A stretch of 5,769 nt of DNA. It comes from Pseudomonadales bacterium (lineage in GTDB: Bacteria > Pseudomonadota > Gammaproteobacteria > Pseudomonadales > Azotimanducaceae). Shown here in pieces: positions 1 through 5,769 of the stretch (position 1 is its first letter; the number at the start of each line of letters is the position of its first letter). A program made the position numbers and the translations under genes. The stretch spans positions 1 to 5,769 of the forward strand of contig JAGWBL010000079.1 of NCBI GenBank assembly GCA_021295935.1, read 5' to 3'. The notes below the pieces were generated by a model. That model saw only the letters and a program-made list of their open reading frames with translations. It was not told the DNA's origin and did not search any database.

Positions 1-270
1 AGGGCCTTGACATTCTTGATGCGCCTGGACTCGCGTTGATCAATCATGCAATCGGACGACTGTTCAACCTGCTCCAACTCGTCGACCGGCAACTGCTCGA
101 CATGCCCGTTATCTACTTCGGTCGACAGCCAGTACGATACAACATTCTCTACTACCAGCATCTTCCTGACGTGACCTCCAGTAGCTCGTGGGAGTGTTCA
201 TATTTCAAGCCGTTCAGGCAACTGCTCAGAGGATCTCTCCGAGGACTTGCGCGATCGGCCTTCTCCGCCA
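1..270 (+). pseudogene. Fic/DOC-family protein remnant (C-terminal part of the Fic core, frameshifted)
   Basis: Fic proteins usually transfer AMP from ATP to hydroxyl side chains of target proteins; many belong to toxin-antitoxin modules or act as stand-alone regulators. The frame beginning at position 3 reads IGRLFNLLQLVDRQLLDMPV, then IYF, and a YY pair near 159-164, ending in WE at 189-194. This closely follows the helix after the Fic motif in intact members (GR-x-LNLL-x-LV-x-x-x-LLD-x-PVLY, then YYRLL, then WE). The similarity resumes in another frame from about 191 as FIFQAVQATAQRIS, matching the family's 'FML-x-AV-x-x-TA' helix, so a frameshift lies near 195. Where HPFxDGNGRxGR should stand the sequence gives only LINHAIGR: the catalytic His and most of the anion-binding loop are missing. 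The C-terminal winged-helix region is also absent. The family call rests on recalled consensus; loss of function is inferred. The 5' part lies outside the window. Confidence 0.65.
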
Positions 271-540
271 TCCAACAACGAGCGCAGGAGGTGTACTCCG
301 CAAAAAGTGAGGTGTACTCCGCAAAATGTGGTCGAAGCTCGCATCGCCAAACGCCAAACCGGCACTGGACACCTTCATGAAGGCATCCTTGAGGAGACCA
401 AGACGCGACGCGAGAATGCCGATGTCAATCGCCCGCTGTCGGAACTCCTCTTCGACAACGCGTAGTCGTACTTTCCGAAAAAAAGTCGAAACCGGTCCGC
501 CAATGAACTTCTGCATCTCAACGGGCCACGCGTTGTGGAT
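226..540 (-). CDS. Unidentified open frame, possible remnant
   Basis: This minus-strand frame is open from just after a TGA at 541-543 down to about 226. The first ATG is at 514-516. The translation up to the repeats looks protein-like: a WPVEMQKFIGGPVSTFF segment, then a charged and probably helical stretch (VVEEEFRQRAIDIGILASRL, followed by GLLKDAFMKV). It then runs through the two direct repeats, giving ILRSTPHFLRSTP, and into the antisense of the Fic remnant, where it is not credible. No Shine-Dalgarno sequence precedes the ATG. Ten further sense codons starting with ATG lie upstream of the TGA (571-573 inward), so an older gene could have been broken here. I do not recognise a family. 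It may be a decayed gene or a chance frame. Confidence 0.2.
   Translation of the reverse strand: MHNAWPVEMQKFIGGPVSTFFRKVRLRVVEEEFRQRAIDIGILASRLGLLKDAFMKVSSAGLAFGDASFDHILRSTPHFLRSTPPALVVGWRRRPIAQVLGEIL
288..326. repeat. Two direct copies of an 18-bp unit, period 21 bp
   Basis: GAGGTGTACTCCGCAAAA occurs at 288-305 and again, identically, at 309-326, separated by the 3-bp spacer AGT. On the minus strand the unit reads TTTTGCGGAGTACACCTC. The core contains the palindrome GTAC, and copy 1 can form a 4-bp GGAG/CTCC hairpin. No further copy was noticed elsewhere in the window. The pair sits exactly where similarity to Fic proteins ends. It could be protein-binding repeats from the end of a mobile element, or a local duplication; the sequence does not decide between them. 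Confidence 0.85.
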
Positions 541-729
541 TCAAGGGCCGACGAGCTTCGCCGTCTCGGACATCAGCGGCCCCAACTAGACGCACCCAGA
601 ACCAGCGCCCCCATCTCTCGACCAATCGCAACGCGGGCGAGAGTGGCGAACCGGCGGGGCAACGCCACTTGCACTCGTGCTAGGCCAGGAAAGCGGTTCG
701 GTCACAGTTCCCCTGGGCGGGTTGGGGTC
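327..729. other. Gene-poor stretch with no confident gene
   Basis: Between the direct repeats and the end of the carboxylate-amine ligase gene no open frame on either strand looks like a recognisable protein. It contains most of the unidentified minus-strand frame described separately and one inverted repeat at 642-669. Stop codons are frequent in the plus frames beyond about 590. Together with the Fic remnant this looks like decaying accessory DNA flanking an intact chromosomal gene, which is an inference. Confidence 0.5.
642..669. repeat. Inverted repeat, 7-bp perfect arms, 14-bp loop
   Basis: AGTGGCG at 642-648 is matched by CGCCACT at 663-669, extended by one possible G-U pair on the plus-strand transcript. 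It lies about 60 bp beyond the stop codon of the minus-strand ligase gene, where a transcript end would be expected. There is no run of T after it in either direction, so it is not a standard factor-independent terminator. It could stabilise a 3' end or be a chance GC-rich match. Confidence 0.4.
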
Positions 730-1890
730 TCAGACGACCTGTTGTTTGGTCTCGTTGATCAGGAGGGCGACCACGCTGGCGATGGCCTCCTCGTGAGACG
801 CGTTCTGCGAGATCGCAAGGTGATACTGATCCACCTGTCGGTCGGCGCTGCTCCCGAACCGGATGATCGTCATGACATGATTGAGATGTTCCATCCAGCC
901 CTTCGTTTCCGCGTAGGGAGTCAACTCCTTGACGAGTTCTTCCGCTTGGTCATAGACGTCGATCTTGCCGCCCTCCCGGAGTCGGCCGAGAAACGCAAGT
1001 ATTCCGTACCGCTGAGCGAGCCAACGGTTCTGCTGGATGAGCTCCGCAGGTGCATGATCGATCGGCAACCATGGGTTGTCCTCGTTGACGAACTTCAGAA
1101 TCAAGCATCCGTACAGCACACAGATCGCCATGACGTCGTCGATGTTCGGACAGGTGTCGCAGACGCGCATCTCAATGGTCGGGAACTTCTCTGAAGGCCG
1201 GATATCCCACCAGAGTTCACCGCCGTCGGATTTTGCCTCGATTCGCTGAAAGTTCTCCACGACACCGCGCCAGTCCTCCCAGCTGTTGAGAGCCGGGGGA
1301 ATGCCGGTTCGCGGCAAGAGCCCGTACAAACACAGACGGAACGACTTGAATCCGGTCTCGCGCCCGTCATAGTACGGAGAGGAAGAAGACAGAGCCTGCA
1401 GCAGCGGCAAGTACTCCCTGAGTCGTGTCATCACTCGCACGCGTTGATCCGCATGGGTGAACCCGGCGTGAACGTGCATCCCCGATATCATCAGTTGCCG
1501 GATCGCGTCCTGGTACCTGAGCGCGAAACTCTCGTAGCGGTGCTTGCGCGTTGGCAGCTGGCGCTTCCACTCGGCGCTGGGATGGGTGGAAGCGGCGATT
1601 ACTGCAGTGCCGTAACGGCCTGCGGCCTCGATGATGTTCCGACGGGTCTCGATGATCGAAGCCTTGACCTCTTCCATGCTGTGACAGACCTTGGTGTTCG
1701 ACTCGATCTGAGCGCGCAGGAACTCTGGAACGATGGTGTGTGCGCCTGAGTTCTCCTCCGCCTCCTCGAAAATGCGTACATCGGGGTCGGGTTCGAGGTC
1801 TCGAGTCTCGGGATTGACGAGAAAGAACTCCTCTTCCACCCCGAAGGTGATGTCGACTGTCGAGATCTGTGTGCTGCTGCGCCTTGCCAA
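730..1890 (-). CDS. ybdK: YbdK-type carboxylate-amine ligase (glutamate-cysteine ligase family 2)
   Basis: The 386-residue product is full length for the family (about 370-390). Members are cytoplasmic ATP-grasp-like ligases that join an amine to a glutamate-type carboxylate; E. coli YbdK has weak gamma-glutamylcysteine-forming activity and its true substrate is unsettled. Visible hallmarks in order: GVEEEFFLV at residues 17-25 (nucleotide/metal-binding glutamates), HPSAEW near 103-108, HVHAGF at 139-144, SSSPYYDGRETGFKSFR from 168, WWDIRPS then FPTIEMRVCDT at 227-246, QNRWLAQRYG at 287-296, and GSSADRQ at 346-352. All expected blocks are present, so it should be active. The chosen start is TTG at 1888-1890: AGGAAG lies 6 nt upstream and GVEEE then falls at residue 17, as in relatives. 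No in-frame ATG serves better. It stands alone, divergent from the repair operon, and ends in TGA. Confidence 0.93.
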   Translation of the reverse strand: MARRSSTQISTVDITFGVEEEFFLVNPETRDLEPDPDVRIFEEAEENSGAHTIVPEFLRAQIESNTKVCHSMEEVKASIIETRRNIIEAAGRYGTAVIAASTHPSAEWKRQLPTRKHRYESFALRYQDAIRQLMISGMHVHAGFTHADQRVRVMTRLREYLPLLQALSSSSPYYDGRETGFKSFRLCLYGLLPRTGIPPALNSWEDWRGVVENFQRIEAKSDGGELWWDIRPSEKFPTIEMRVCDTCPNIDDVMAICVLYGCLILKFVNEDNPWLPIDHAPAELIQQNRWLAQRYGILAFLGRLREGGKIDVYDQAEELVKELTPYAETKGWMEHLNHVMTIIRFGSSADRQVDQYHLAISQNASHEEAIASVVALLINETKQQVV

Positions 1891-1896
1891 CCGAAT

Positions 1897-1902
1897 CTTC
1901 CT
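1897..1902 (-). promoter_or_regulatory. Ribosome binding site supporting a TTG start
   Basis: On the minus strand AGGAAG lies 6 nt before the TTG at 1890. Its position fixes the start of the carboxylate-amine ligase, which has no suitable ATG near its conserved N-terminus. Confidence 0.6.
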
Positions 1903-2115
1903 GTGCTGGTCCCTAGCCGACCGGGGCGTCTTGATGGGCTATGGTACTGGCGATGGCTGTGGCCGCATGTCGTGGGCGATGCTTGGTGCGTACACTCAGA
2001 AGGGATGATTCGGTGCCGTTCCAATCCCGAGGATCGGAACACACTTGGAGGGATCCGTCCGCTCGCGCTCGCTTCGTCCTTGCATCCACACCGAACTGCC
2101 GTCTCCTTCCATTTC
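1903..2115. promoter_or_regulatory. Divergent intergenic control region (no site resolved)
   Basis: Both the ligase (minus) and the repair operon (plus) must be transcribed from promoters in or near this segment, since the genes point away from each other. I could not find a convincing -35/-10 pair or operator palindrome in it by eye. The role is inferred from gene orientation only. Confidence 0.35.
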
Positions 2116-2120
2116 AGGAG
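2116..2120 (+). promoter_or_regulatory. Ribosome binding site that decides the glycosylase start
   Basis: AGGAG lies 9 nt before the ATG at 2130. The frame is open much further upstream (to at least 1941), but this site and the position of the conserved CxxC motif favour the 2130 start. Confidence 0.65.
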
Positions 2121-2129
2121 ATTTCGCGA

Positions 2130-2813
2130 ATGGCATCTCGAGCGCCATGCAAGCGCTCCGCCGCGGAGAGTCTGGACGACGTTGTCGCCCGCGCCAGAAG
2201 CTGCAATCATTGCGCTTCCATTCTTCCGCACGCACCGCGCCCGGTGTTCCGCGTGCATGCCGACGCACGAATCCTCGTTGCGGCACAAGCGCCAGGCATG
2301 CGCGTTCACCGAACAGGTATTCCGTTCAACGACCCAAGCGGCGATCGACTGAGACGCTGGATGGGCATTGAAAGGGCCACGTTCTACTCACCCAGCATTG
2401 CATTGCTTCCGATGGCTTTCTGTTTCCCTGGTTCGAGCAAGTCAGGCGATCTTCCACCGCCAAAGGACTGCGCAAAGATCTGGCGCAGTCGACTTCTGGT
2501 TCATCTGGACAAGATAGAACTCACGATTCTGTGCGGGAGCTACGCGGTAGACTGGCATCTCTCGGCCTTGCATCTCACCCTCTCCGAAGCAGTGGCCCGC
2601 TGGCGGGAACTACCCGCTGGCGTGATCGCGATTCCACATCCGAGCGGTCGCAACAACGGGTGGCTCAAGCGTCGTCCGTGGTTCGAGTCGGATCTTGTGC
2701 CCGAGCTACGAAGGAAGGTCGCTCTGGCATTGAAGAGCGTGCCGCAGCATCGCTTGAGTCGACTCCACCAAGAGGGGCGTCACTCCGTGTCGCAGTGGGC
2801 AGGTCCAACATGA
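2130..2813 (+). CDS. Uracil-DNA glycosylase superfamily protein with Fe-S-type cysteines
   Basis: The predicted 227-residue protein belongs to the uracil-DNA glycosylase fold, which removes uracil or other deaminated bases to begin base excision repair in the cytoplasm. Motif 1 reads AQAPG at residues 52-56, followed by GIPFNDPSGDRL at 63-74. Motif 2 is HPSGRNNGWLKRRPWF at 170-185, the DNA-contacting HPS loop. Cysteines at 25, 28, 98 and 114 have spacings 3, 70 and 16. The CxxC pair and the 16-residue gap match those recalled for [4Fe-4S] family 4 enzymes, so a cluster is likely. Motif 1 differs from the family 4 GE(A/G)PG form, with Gln in place of Glu, so this is a divergent branch and its base preference is uncertain. 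No KRRIH loop of the UdgX type is seen. The last ~20 residues are a loose tail overlapping the next gene, whose ATG shares an ATGA with this stop. Confidence 0.85.
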   Translation: MASRAPCKRSAAESLDDVVARARSCNHCASILPHAPRPVFRVHADARILVAAQAPGMRVHRTGIPFNDPSGDRLRRWMGIERATFYSPSIALLPMAFCFPGSSKSGDLPPPKDCAKIWRSRLLVHLDKIELTILCGSYAVDWHLSALHLTLSEAVARWRELPAGVIAIPHPSGRNNGWLKRRPWFESDLVPELRRKVALALKSVPQHRLSRLHQEGRHSVSQWAGPT

Positions 2814-3571
2814 AGTTCAAGGCCGAGCACGATGAAGTGCTCGCCGCGCTCGAGCGGATCGGAAACAGCCGACTGGCCGCGTCCATGGCGGTCGATCGCA
2901 AGTCTGGCTTGCAGTACTGCGGTGTACGCGTTCCGGACAGGCGCGCGCTGGAGAAGGAGGGATTCTCGTTTTCAAGCCGGGAGCCGGCGAAATTGCGCCA
3001 GATATGGGACTCGCTCTGGCTCAGCGCCGAGAACGCCGACGTGATGTCGTGCGCCCTCGACCACTTCAAGCGCATGCGAGCGCGCAAGGGCGGTGATCTC
3101 GAGATGTGGCGCACGGTTCGCAATTGGGTGTGGCGGATCGAGAACTGGGCCCACGCCGACGACCTCTGCACCCTCTACTCGCGAATCCTGGAAGCTCACT
3201 GCGACCAGGTCATGCCGGAGCTCGTGCATTGGAACCGAGGAACGGCCATGTGGCCGAAGCGGATATCCATAGTCTCTCTCATCCACAACACTGGAAAGAA
3301 CGCTGTGTTCCTTCCCGCGAGAACCATGCTTCCGATGATCAGTCGCTGCCTCAAGGACAACCGTGACTACATGCAGAAGGCAGTCGGATGGGTATTGCGT
3401 GAACTGCGAACCGCCCATCCCGAGGAAACCGAAGAGTTCATGCTGGCGAACCTGACTGACATCGCCCCGCAATCACTCACACGTGCGTTGGAGCGAGTCT
3501 CCACCAACGTTCGAGCAGAATGGCGAGGCCGGCGTGCAGAGCTGCTCCGAACCAAGACCGTCGAATCCTGA
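2810..3571 (+). CDS. AlkD-like DNA alkylation repair protein (HEAT-like repeats)
   Basis: This 253-residue protein resembles AlkD-type DNA glycosylases, all-helical HEAT-like repeat proteins that excise positively charged N3- and N7-alkylated purines without base flipping. The N-terminal part carries YCGVRVPDRRAL at 36-47, matching the family's 'GV-x-VP-x-LR' entry. ENWAHADDL at 111-119 places W113 and D117 where AlkD has its aromatic clamp and catalytic Asp (W109/D113, the same 4-residue spacing). WPKR at 148-151 offers R151 for AlkD R148, and MQKAVGWVLREL at 188-199 gives W194 for W187. All key positions therefore appear retained; the alignment is by eye. The start is ATG at 2810, overlapping the TGA of the glycosylase gene by ATGA, with GGGCAGG 6 nt before it. 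Translational coupling is likely. The size is slightly above typical AlkD (about 225-240). It ends in TGA, 11 bp from the convergent receptor frame. Confidence 0.87.
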   Translation: MKFKAEHDEVLAALERIGNSRLAASMAVDRKSGLQYCGVRVPDRRALEKEGFSFSSREPAKLRQIWDSLWLSAENADVMSCALDHFKRMRARKGGDLEMWRTVRNWVWRIENWAHADDLCTLYSRILEAHCDQVMPELVHWNRGTAMWPKRISIVSLIHNTGKNAVFLPARTMLPMISRCLKDNRDYMQKAVGWVLRELRTAHPEETEEFMLANLTDIAPQSLTRALERVSTNVRAEWRGRRAELLRTKTVES

Positions 3572-3582
3572 AAGTCGTTCGC

Positions 3583-3804
3583 CTAGCGGGCAACCCTTAC
3601 GTCGAAGTATTGGTACCTTCCGTAGTCGCGATGGGCATCGGAAAAGAATCCAAAGTACCGGTCCGCCAACGGCGCTCGTTCGCCGGTGACGTTGCGGATG
3701 CCCAATCGCAATCTCGTGTACCTGCCAATGAAGTCCTCGAGACGGTAGTCGAGCGTCAGGTTCCAAGTTCGCATCGCGGGGACCACGTACCGGGTTCCAT
3801 CCTC
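3583..3804 (-). pseudogene. Severed C-terminal barrel strands of the TonB-dependent receptor
   Basis: These 73 codons follow the premature TAG without a frame change, starting EDGTRYVVPAMRTWNLTLDY. They contain RLRLGIRNVTGERAPLADRY and a GRYQYFDVRV end, matching the usual receptor ending ('LRLGVRNLFDE-x-PPLAD', then 'YGRYWYLNVR'). The final residue is Arg rather than the aromatic residue that normally closes an outer-membrane barrel. The segment ends in another TAG at 3583-3585. AGGAGG occurs on the minus strand at 3806-3801, 14 nt before a GTG at 3786-3784. Separate translation of this tail is thus conceivable but unlikely to be useful. It is best read as the 3' part of the receptor gene. 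Confidence 0.85.
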
Positions 3805-5769
3805 CTAGGTCAATGAGTCCTGGTAGTAATCGCTGAGCGCCGTGCTGGATATCGAGGCCCCGAACGAGTCGTATCGCCATCGTGCGAGCAGCGTCTGCTT
3901 GCGTTCCTGGTAGCCGTCCTTGCGAATCAGATCCGCAAACCCTTCGATGGGCACATTTGCGGGGAGAGTCCCATCCAGCTTGGCCGCCACCAGCTCTCCT
4001 GCAACCCCGCCCGCTTCCTGTTCGAACATCGTCAGGTTGGAAACGAGGTACTTGAAGGAGAAGTCTCCGGCGTCCGTCTCGAAGTCCGCGTATAGCGCGA
4101 TGTCGAACCCGGCCACAGTTCGGGTGTCCAGATTGGCATAGATGTCACGGATGTTTTGGATCCCGCCGAACGGGCATAGTCCAGCCGCCTCGAAGATCGC
4201 TATCTGGTCTTCCGTGATGTCGTCGTTGCGCACGACCGCAGGATTGCCGGTCACGTCCGCGCAATTGGAGGTGCCGGCCTGCAGTCGCAGAAACAGGTCG
4301 TAGACGGTGTGGTTTTCCTCGCCCAGCAGTCCGATGGTGTCATCCTTCACGATCGACCAACGATCGAGCGTGAAGGTGATGGATTGCAAGGGTTCCCACA
4401 CGACTCCGAGGGAAGTGTTGACGGACGTCTCGGGTACCAGGTCTTCGCTGCCCTCCGCCACCCGCTGGGTTGAATTTACGCAGTCAAGCTCGTCCTGATC
4501 GGGGTCGCCGCCGTTCTCTGCAGCGTAGGTGCACGCCCAGTCCTCACGGGTGTTCTGACGAGCCACGATGTCTTCGTTTATGGTCACGAGATTCGGTGCG
4601 CGAAACGACTGCGAGACGGAAGCTCGTATACCCAATGTGTCGGTCGCTTGCCAGCCTGCGGCAGCTTTCCCTACCACCGTCGAGCCCACGTCTGAAAAGT
4701 TCTCGAACCTCAACGCCACCTGGGAATCCACCTGACGTAGTACAGGAACGTAGAATTCCGTGAACAGCGACAACACGCTTCGATCCCCCTCGCTGTCCGG
4801 CGTGGGGCTCGAATTCACGACGTCAGACACGAACGGGTAGGTGTCGTCGTCCCAGTCGGTGTAGACGATGGTGCCGTCCAGCCGGTCGTCCCGGTCGTCC
4901 TCGAAACTCTCTCGTCGCAGTTCTGCCCCGAACAGCGAACCGACGGGCCCTGCGGGCGCTGACCAGAGTTCAAATGTCGACAACTTGAAGTCCGCCAGCA
5001 GGAGAGAGGTCTGGTTGTCGCGCGTGACATCCACCAACACGCGGTCGATGTTGCTGTTCACGCCCCCGGAGAACGGGTTGTAGGCGGCCGCCGTGGAGTC
5101 CTGCAGCGCTTCCCGAAGCAGCGTGTTGGAAACACGATTGCGAGTGAGGTCCGTCCGTGTGGCTCGGGACCAGAGGAATGCCGTCTCCCAGTCCCAGTTC
5201 CCCTGGAAGCCGCGCAGACCCTGCAGAATCCTGAGCAAGTTGCCGTCATTCTCGATGATCCGCGGCCTCTCTGCGAGGCGGTAGTTGTCAATCCACAACT
5301 CCACGCCCGAACAGGGGACATCCGCGATCAGCTCGTCGGGGAGCCGGATCGGCGAACCGCAGGGACCAAACGGGTTGTAGTGGTGATCCGCGGCGACGCG
5401 GTGCTTTACCGAGGAGAACGGCGCCGAAGGATGCCGCCACAACTCGGTCTGCGCGGAGTACCACATGAGCTCCGTGAAACCCTGCATGCCGTTCTCGAAT
5501 TCGTGGTTGATGTAGCTGAACAGGGTCGTGCGTGTGCGATCCGACGCCAGGTCCCGGAACTCGTTCAGGTTGTACCGGTACGTGCCCTGTCCGTCCACGC
5601 CCCCGCAGGTGGTCGCATTGAGCACCCACTGACATCGCGGGTCGCCGATGGGATAGGTCTCGAACTCGCCTGCATTGTCCGTCAGGATGCCGCGAATGCC
5701 CATTTGGCGGTTGCTGGGAACCATGTCGTATTGCCCGTACAACGAGTTGGCGCTGTTGTTCCGGAAGGA
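3805..5769 (-). CDS. TonB-dependent outer-membrane receptor, partial, ended by a premature TAG
   Basis: The frame is open to the window edge, so signal peptide, TonB box and most or all of the plug are not visible. The 654 visible residues are barrel region. Characteristic blocks are YNPFGP and YNPFSGG (two NPF motifs), GPVGSLFGAELRRESFEDD, VALRFENFSDVGSTVVGKAA, LGIRASVSQSFRAPNL, and the late-barrel segment NIRDIYANLDTRTVAGFDIA. Such receptors import siderophores, vitamins, sugars or oligopeptides using TonB-ExbBD energy; this substrate cannot be inferred. Presumed extracellular loops are very acidic (for example EDDRDDRLDG, then DWDDD) and contain cysteine pairs. The frame stops at TAG 3805-3807 after YYQDSLT. 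The normal C-terminal strands continue in the same frame directly beyond it, so the product would lack the last ~73 residues and probably not fold. The strand carries no other gene here. Confidence 0.88.
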   Translation of the reverse strand, partial: SFRNNSANSLYGQYDMVPSNRQMGIRGILTDNAGEFETYPIGDPRCQWVLNATTCGGVDGQGTYRYNLNEFRDLASDRTRTTLFSYINHEFENGMQGFTELMWYSAQTELWRHPSAPFSSVKHRVAADHHYNPFGPCGSPIRLPDELIADVPCSGVELWIDNYRLAERPRIIENDGNLLRILQGLRGFQGNWDWETAFLWSRATRTDLTRNRVSNTLLREALQDSTAAAYNPFSGGVNSNIDRVLVDVTRDNQTSLLLADFKLSTFELWSAPAGPVGSLFGAELRRESFEDDRDDRLDGTIVYTDWDDDTYPFVSDVVNSSPTPDSEGDRSVLSLFTEFYVPVLRQVDSQVALRFENFSDVGSTVVGKAAAGWQATDTLGIRASVSQSFRAPNLVTINEDIVARQNTREDWACTYAAENGGDPDQDELDCVNSTQRVAEGSEDLVPETSVNTSLGVVWEPLQSITFTLDRWSIVKDDTIGLLGEENHTVYDLFLRLQAGTSNCADVTGNPAVVRNDDITEDQIAIFEAAGLCPFGGIQNIRDIYANLDTRTVAGFDIALYADFETDAGDFSFKYLVSNLTMFEQEAGGVAGELVAAKLDGTLPANVPIEGFADLIRKDGYQERKQTLLARWRYDSFGASISSTALSDYYQDSLT

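Noticed and set aside
545..582. GGGCCG/CGGCCC inverted repeat with a 26-bp loop
   Set aside because: Six GC-only pairs across a long loop are expected by chance in DNA of this composition, and no T-run or gene end is near.
700..729. CCCC/GGGG hairpin just after the ligase stop as a terminator
   Set aside because: The stem is four pairs with a G-rich loop and no T-tract on the relevant strand.
535..1194. Plus-strand 219-codon frame antisense to the ligase gene
   Set aside because: It is a shadow of the ligase, with composition typical of an antisense frame and no recognisable domain.
2031..2056. GGATC/GATCC inverted repeat in the divergent intergenic region as an operator
   Set aside because: Only five pairs with a long asymmetric spacer; too weak to call a binding site.
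1941..2129. Longer N-terminal version of the uracil-DNA glycosylase
   Set aside because: The frame is open, but the extra 63 residues look unlike the family, and a good ribosome site stands before the ATG at 2130.
1599..2309. Long minus-strand open frame of 236 codons crossing the ligase start
   Set aside because: It overlaps the strongly conserved N-terminus of the ligase in another frame, is rich in Arg/Ser as expected of a shadow frame, and resembles no family.
2531..2809. Upstream extension of the AlkD-like protein
   Set aside because: This would be the out-of-frame shadow of the glycosylase coding sequence. The ATGA overlap at 2810 and the family length support the shorter form.
3473..3880. 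Minus-strand 135-codon frame over the gene junction
   Set aside because: It runs out of frame across the receptor end and antisense to the repair gene. The receptor frame has clear homology there, while this one has none.

Overview
The window is GC-rich DNA from a Gram-negative bacterium, most likely a proteobacterium. The Gram-negative call rests on a TonB-dependent outer-membrane receptor. The proteobacterial placement is inferred from the style of the encoded proteins; nothing in the window fixes a genus.

Layout, left to right. Positions 1 to about 270 (+) hold a decayed C-terminal piece of a Fic/DOC-family protein. Its catalytic motif is eroded and it carries a frameshift. It stops just before two 18-bp direct repeats (288-326). 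The stretch from there to about 730 has no convincing gene: it holds an unidentified minus-strand open frame and one inverted repeat. Positions 730-1890 (-) encode a complete YbdK-type carboxylate-amine ligase (glutamate-cysteine ligase family 2). About 240 bp of divergent intergenic DNA follows. Then come two plus-strand DNA-repair genes sharing an ATGA overlap: a uracil-DNA glycosylase superfamily protein with four Fe-S-type cysteines (2130-2813) and an AlkD-like HEAT-repeat DNA alkylation repair protein (2810-3571). The right end (3583-5769, -) is the barrel part of a TonB-dependent receptor running off the window edge. It converges on the repair operon with only 11 bp between stop codons.

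How the genes relate. The two repair genes are probably cotranscribed and translationally coupled. They would form a small base-excision module, one acting on deaminated bases and the other on alkylated bases. The ligase is divergent from them and may share the intergenic control region, but no functional link is visible. The receptor is independent of both. It carries an in-frame TAG 73 codons before the natural end of its barrel, so it is either a fresh pseudogene, a truncated allele, or a sequencing error.

No RNA gene, CRISPR array, complete mobile element or confident factor-independent terminator was seen. The most notable points are the overlapping glycosylase pair, the amber codon in the receptor, and the repeat pair at the Fic breakpoint. 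No clearly new multi-gene system is evident.
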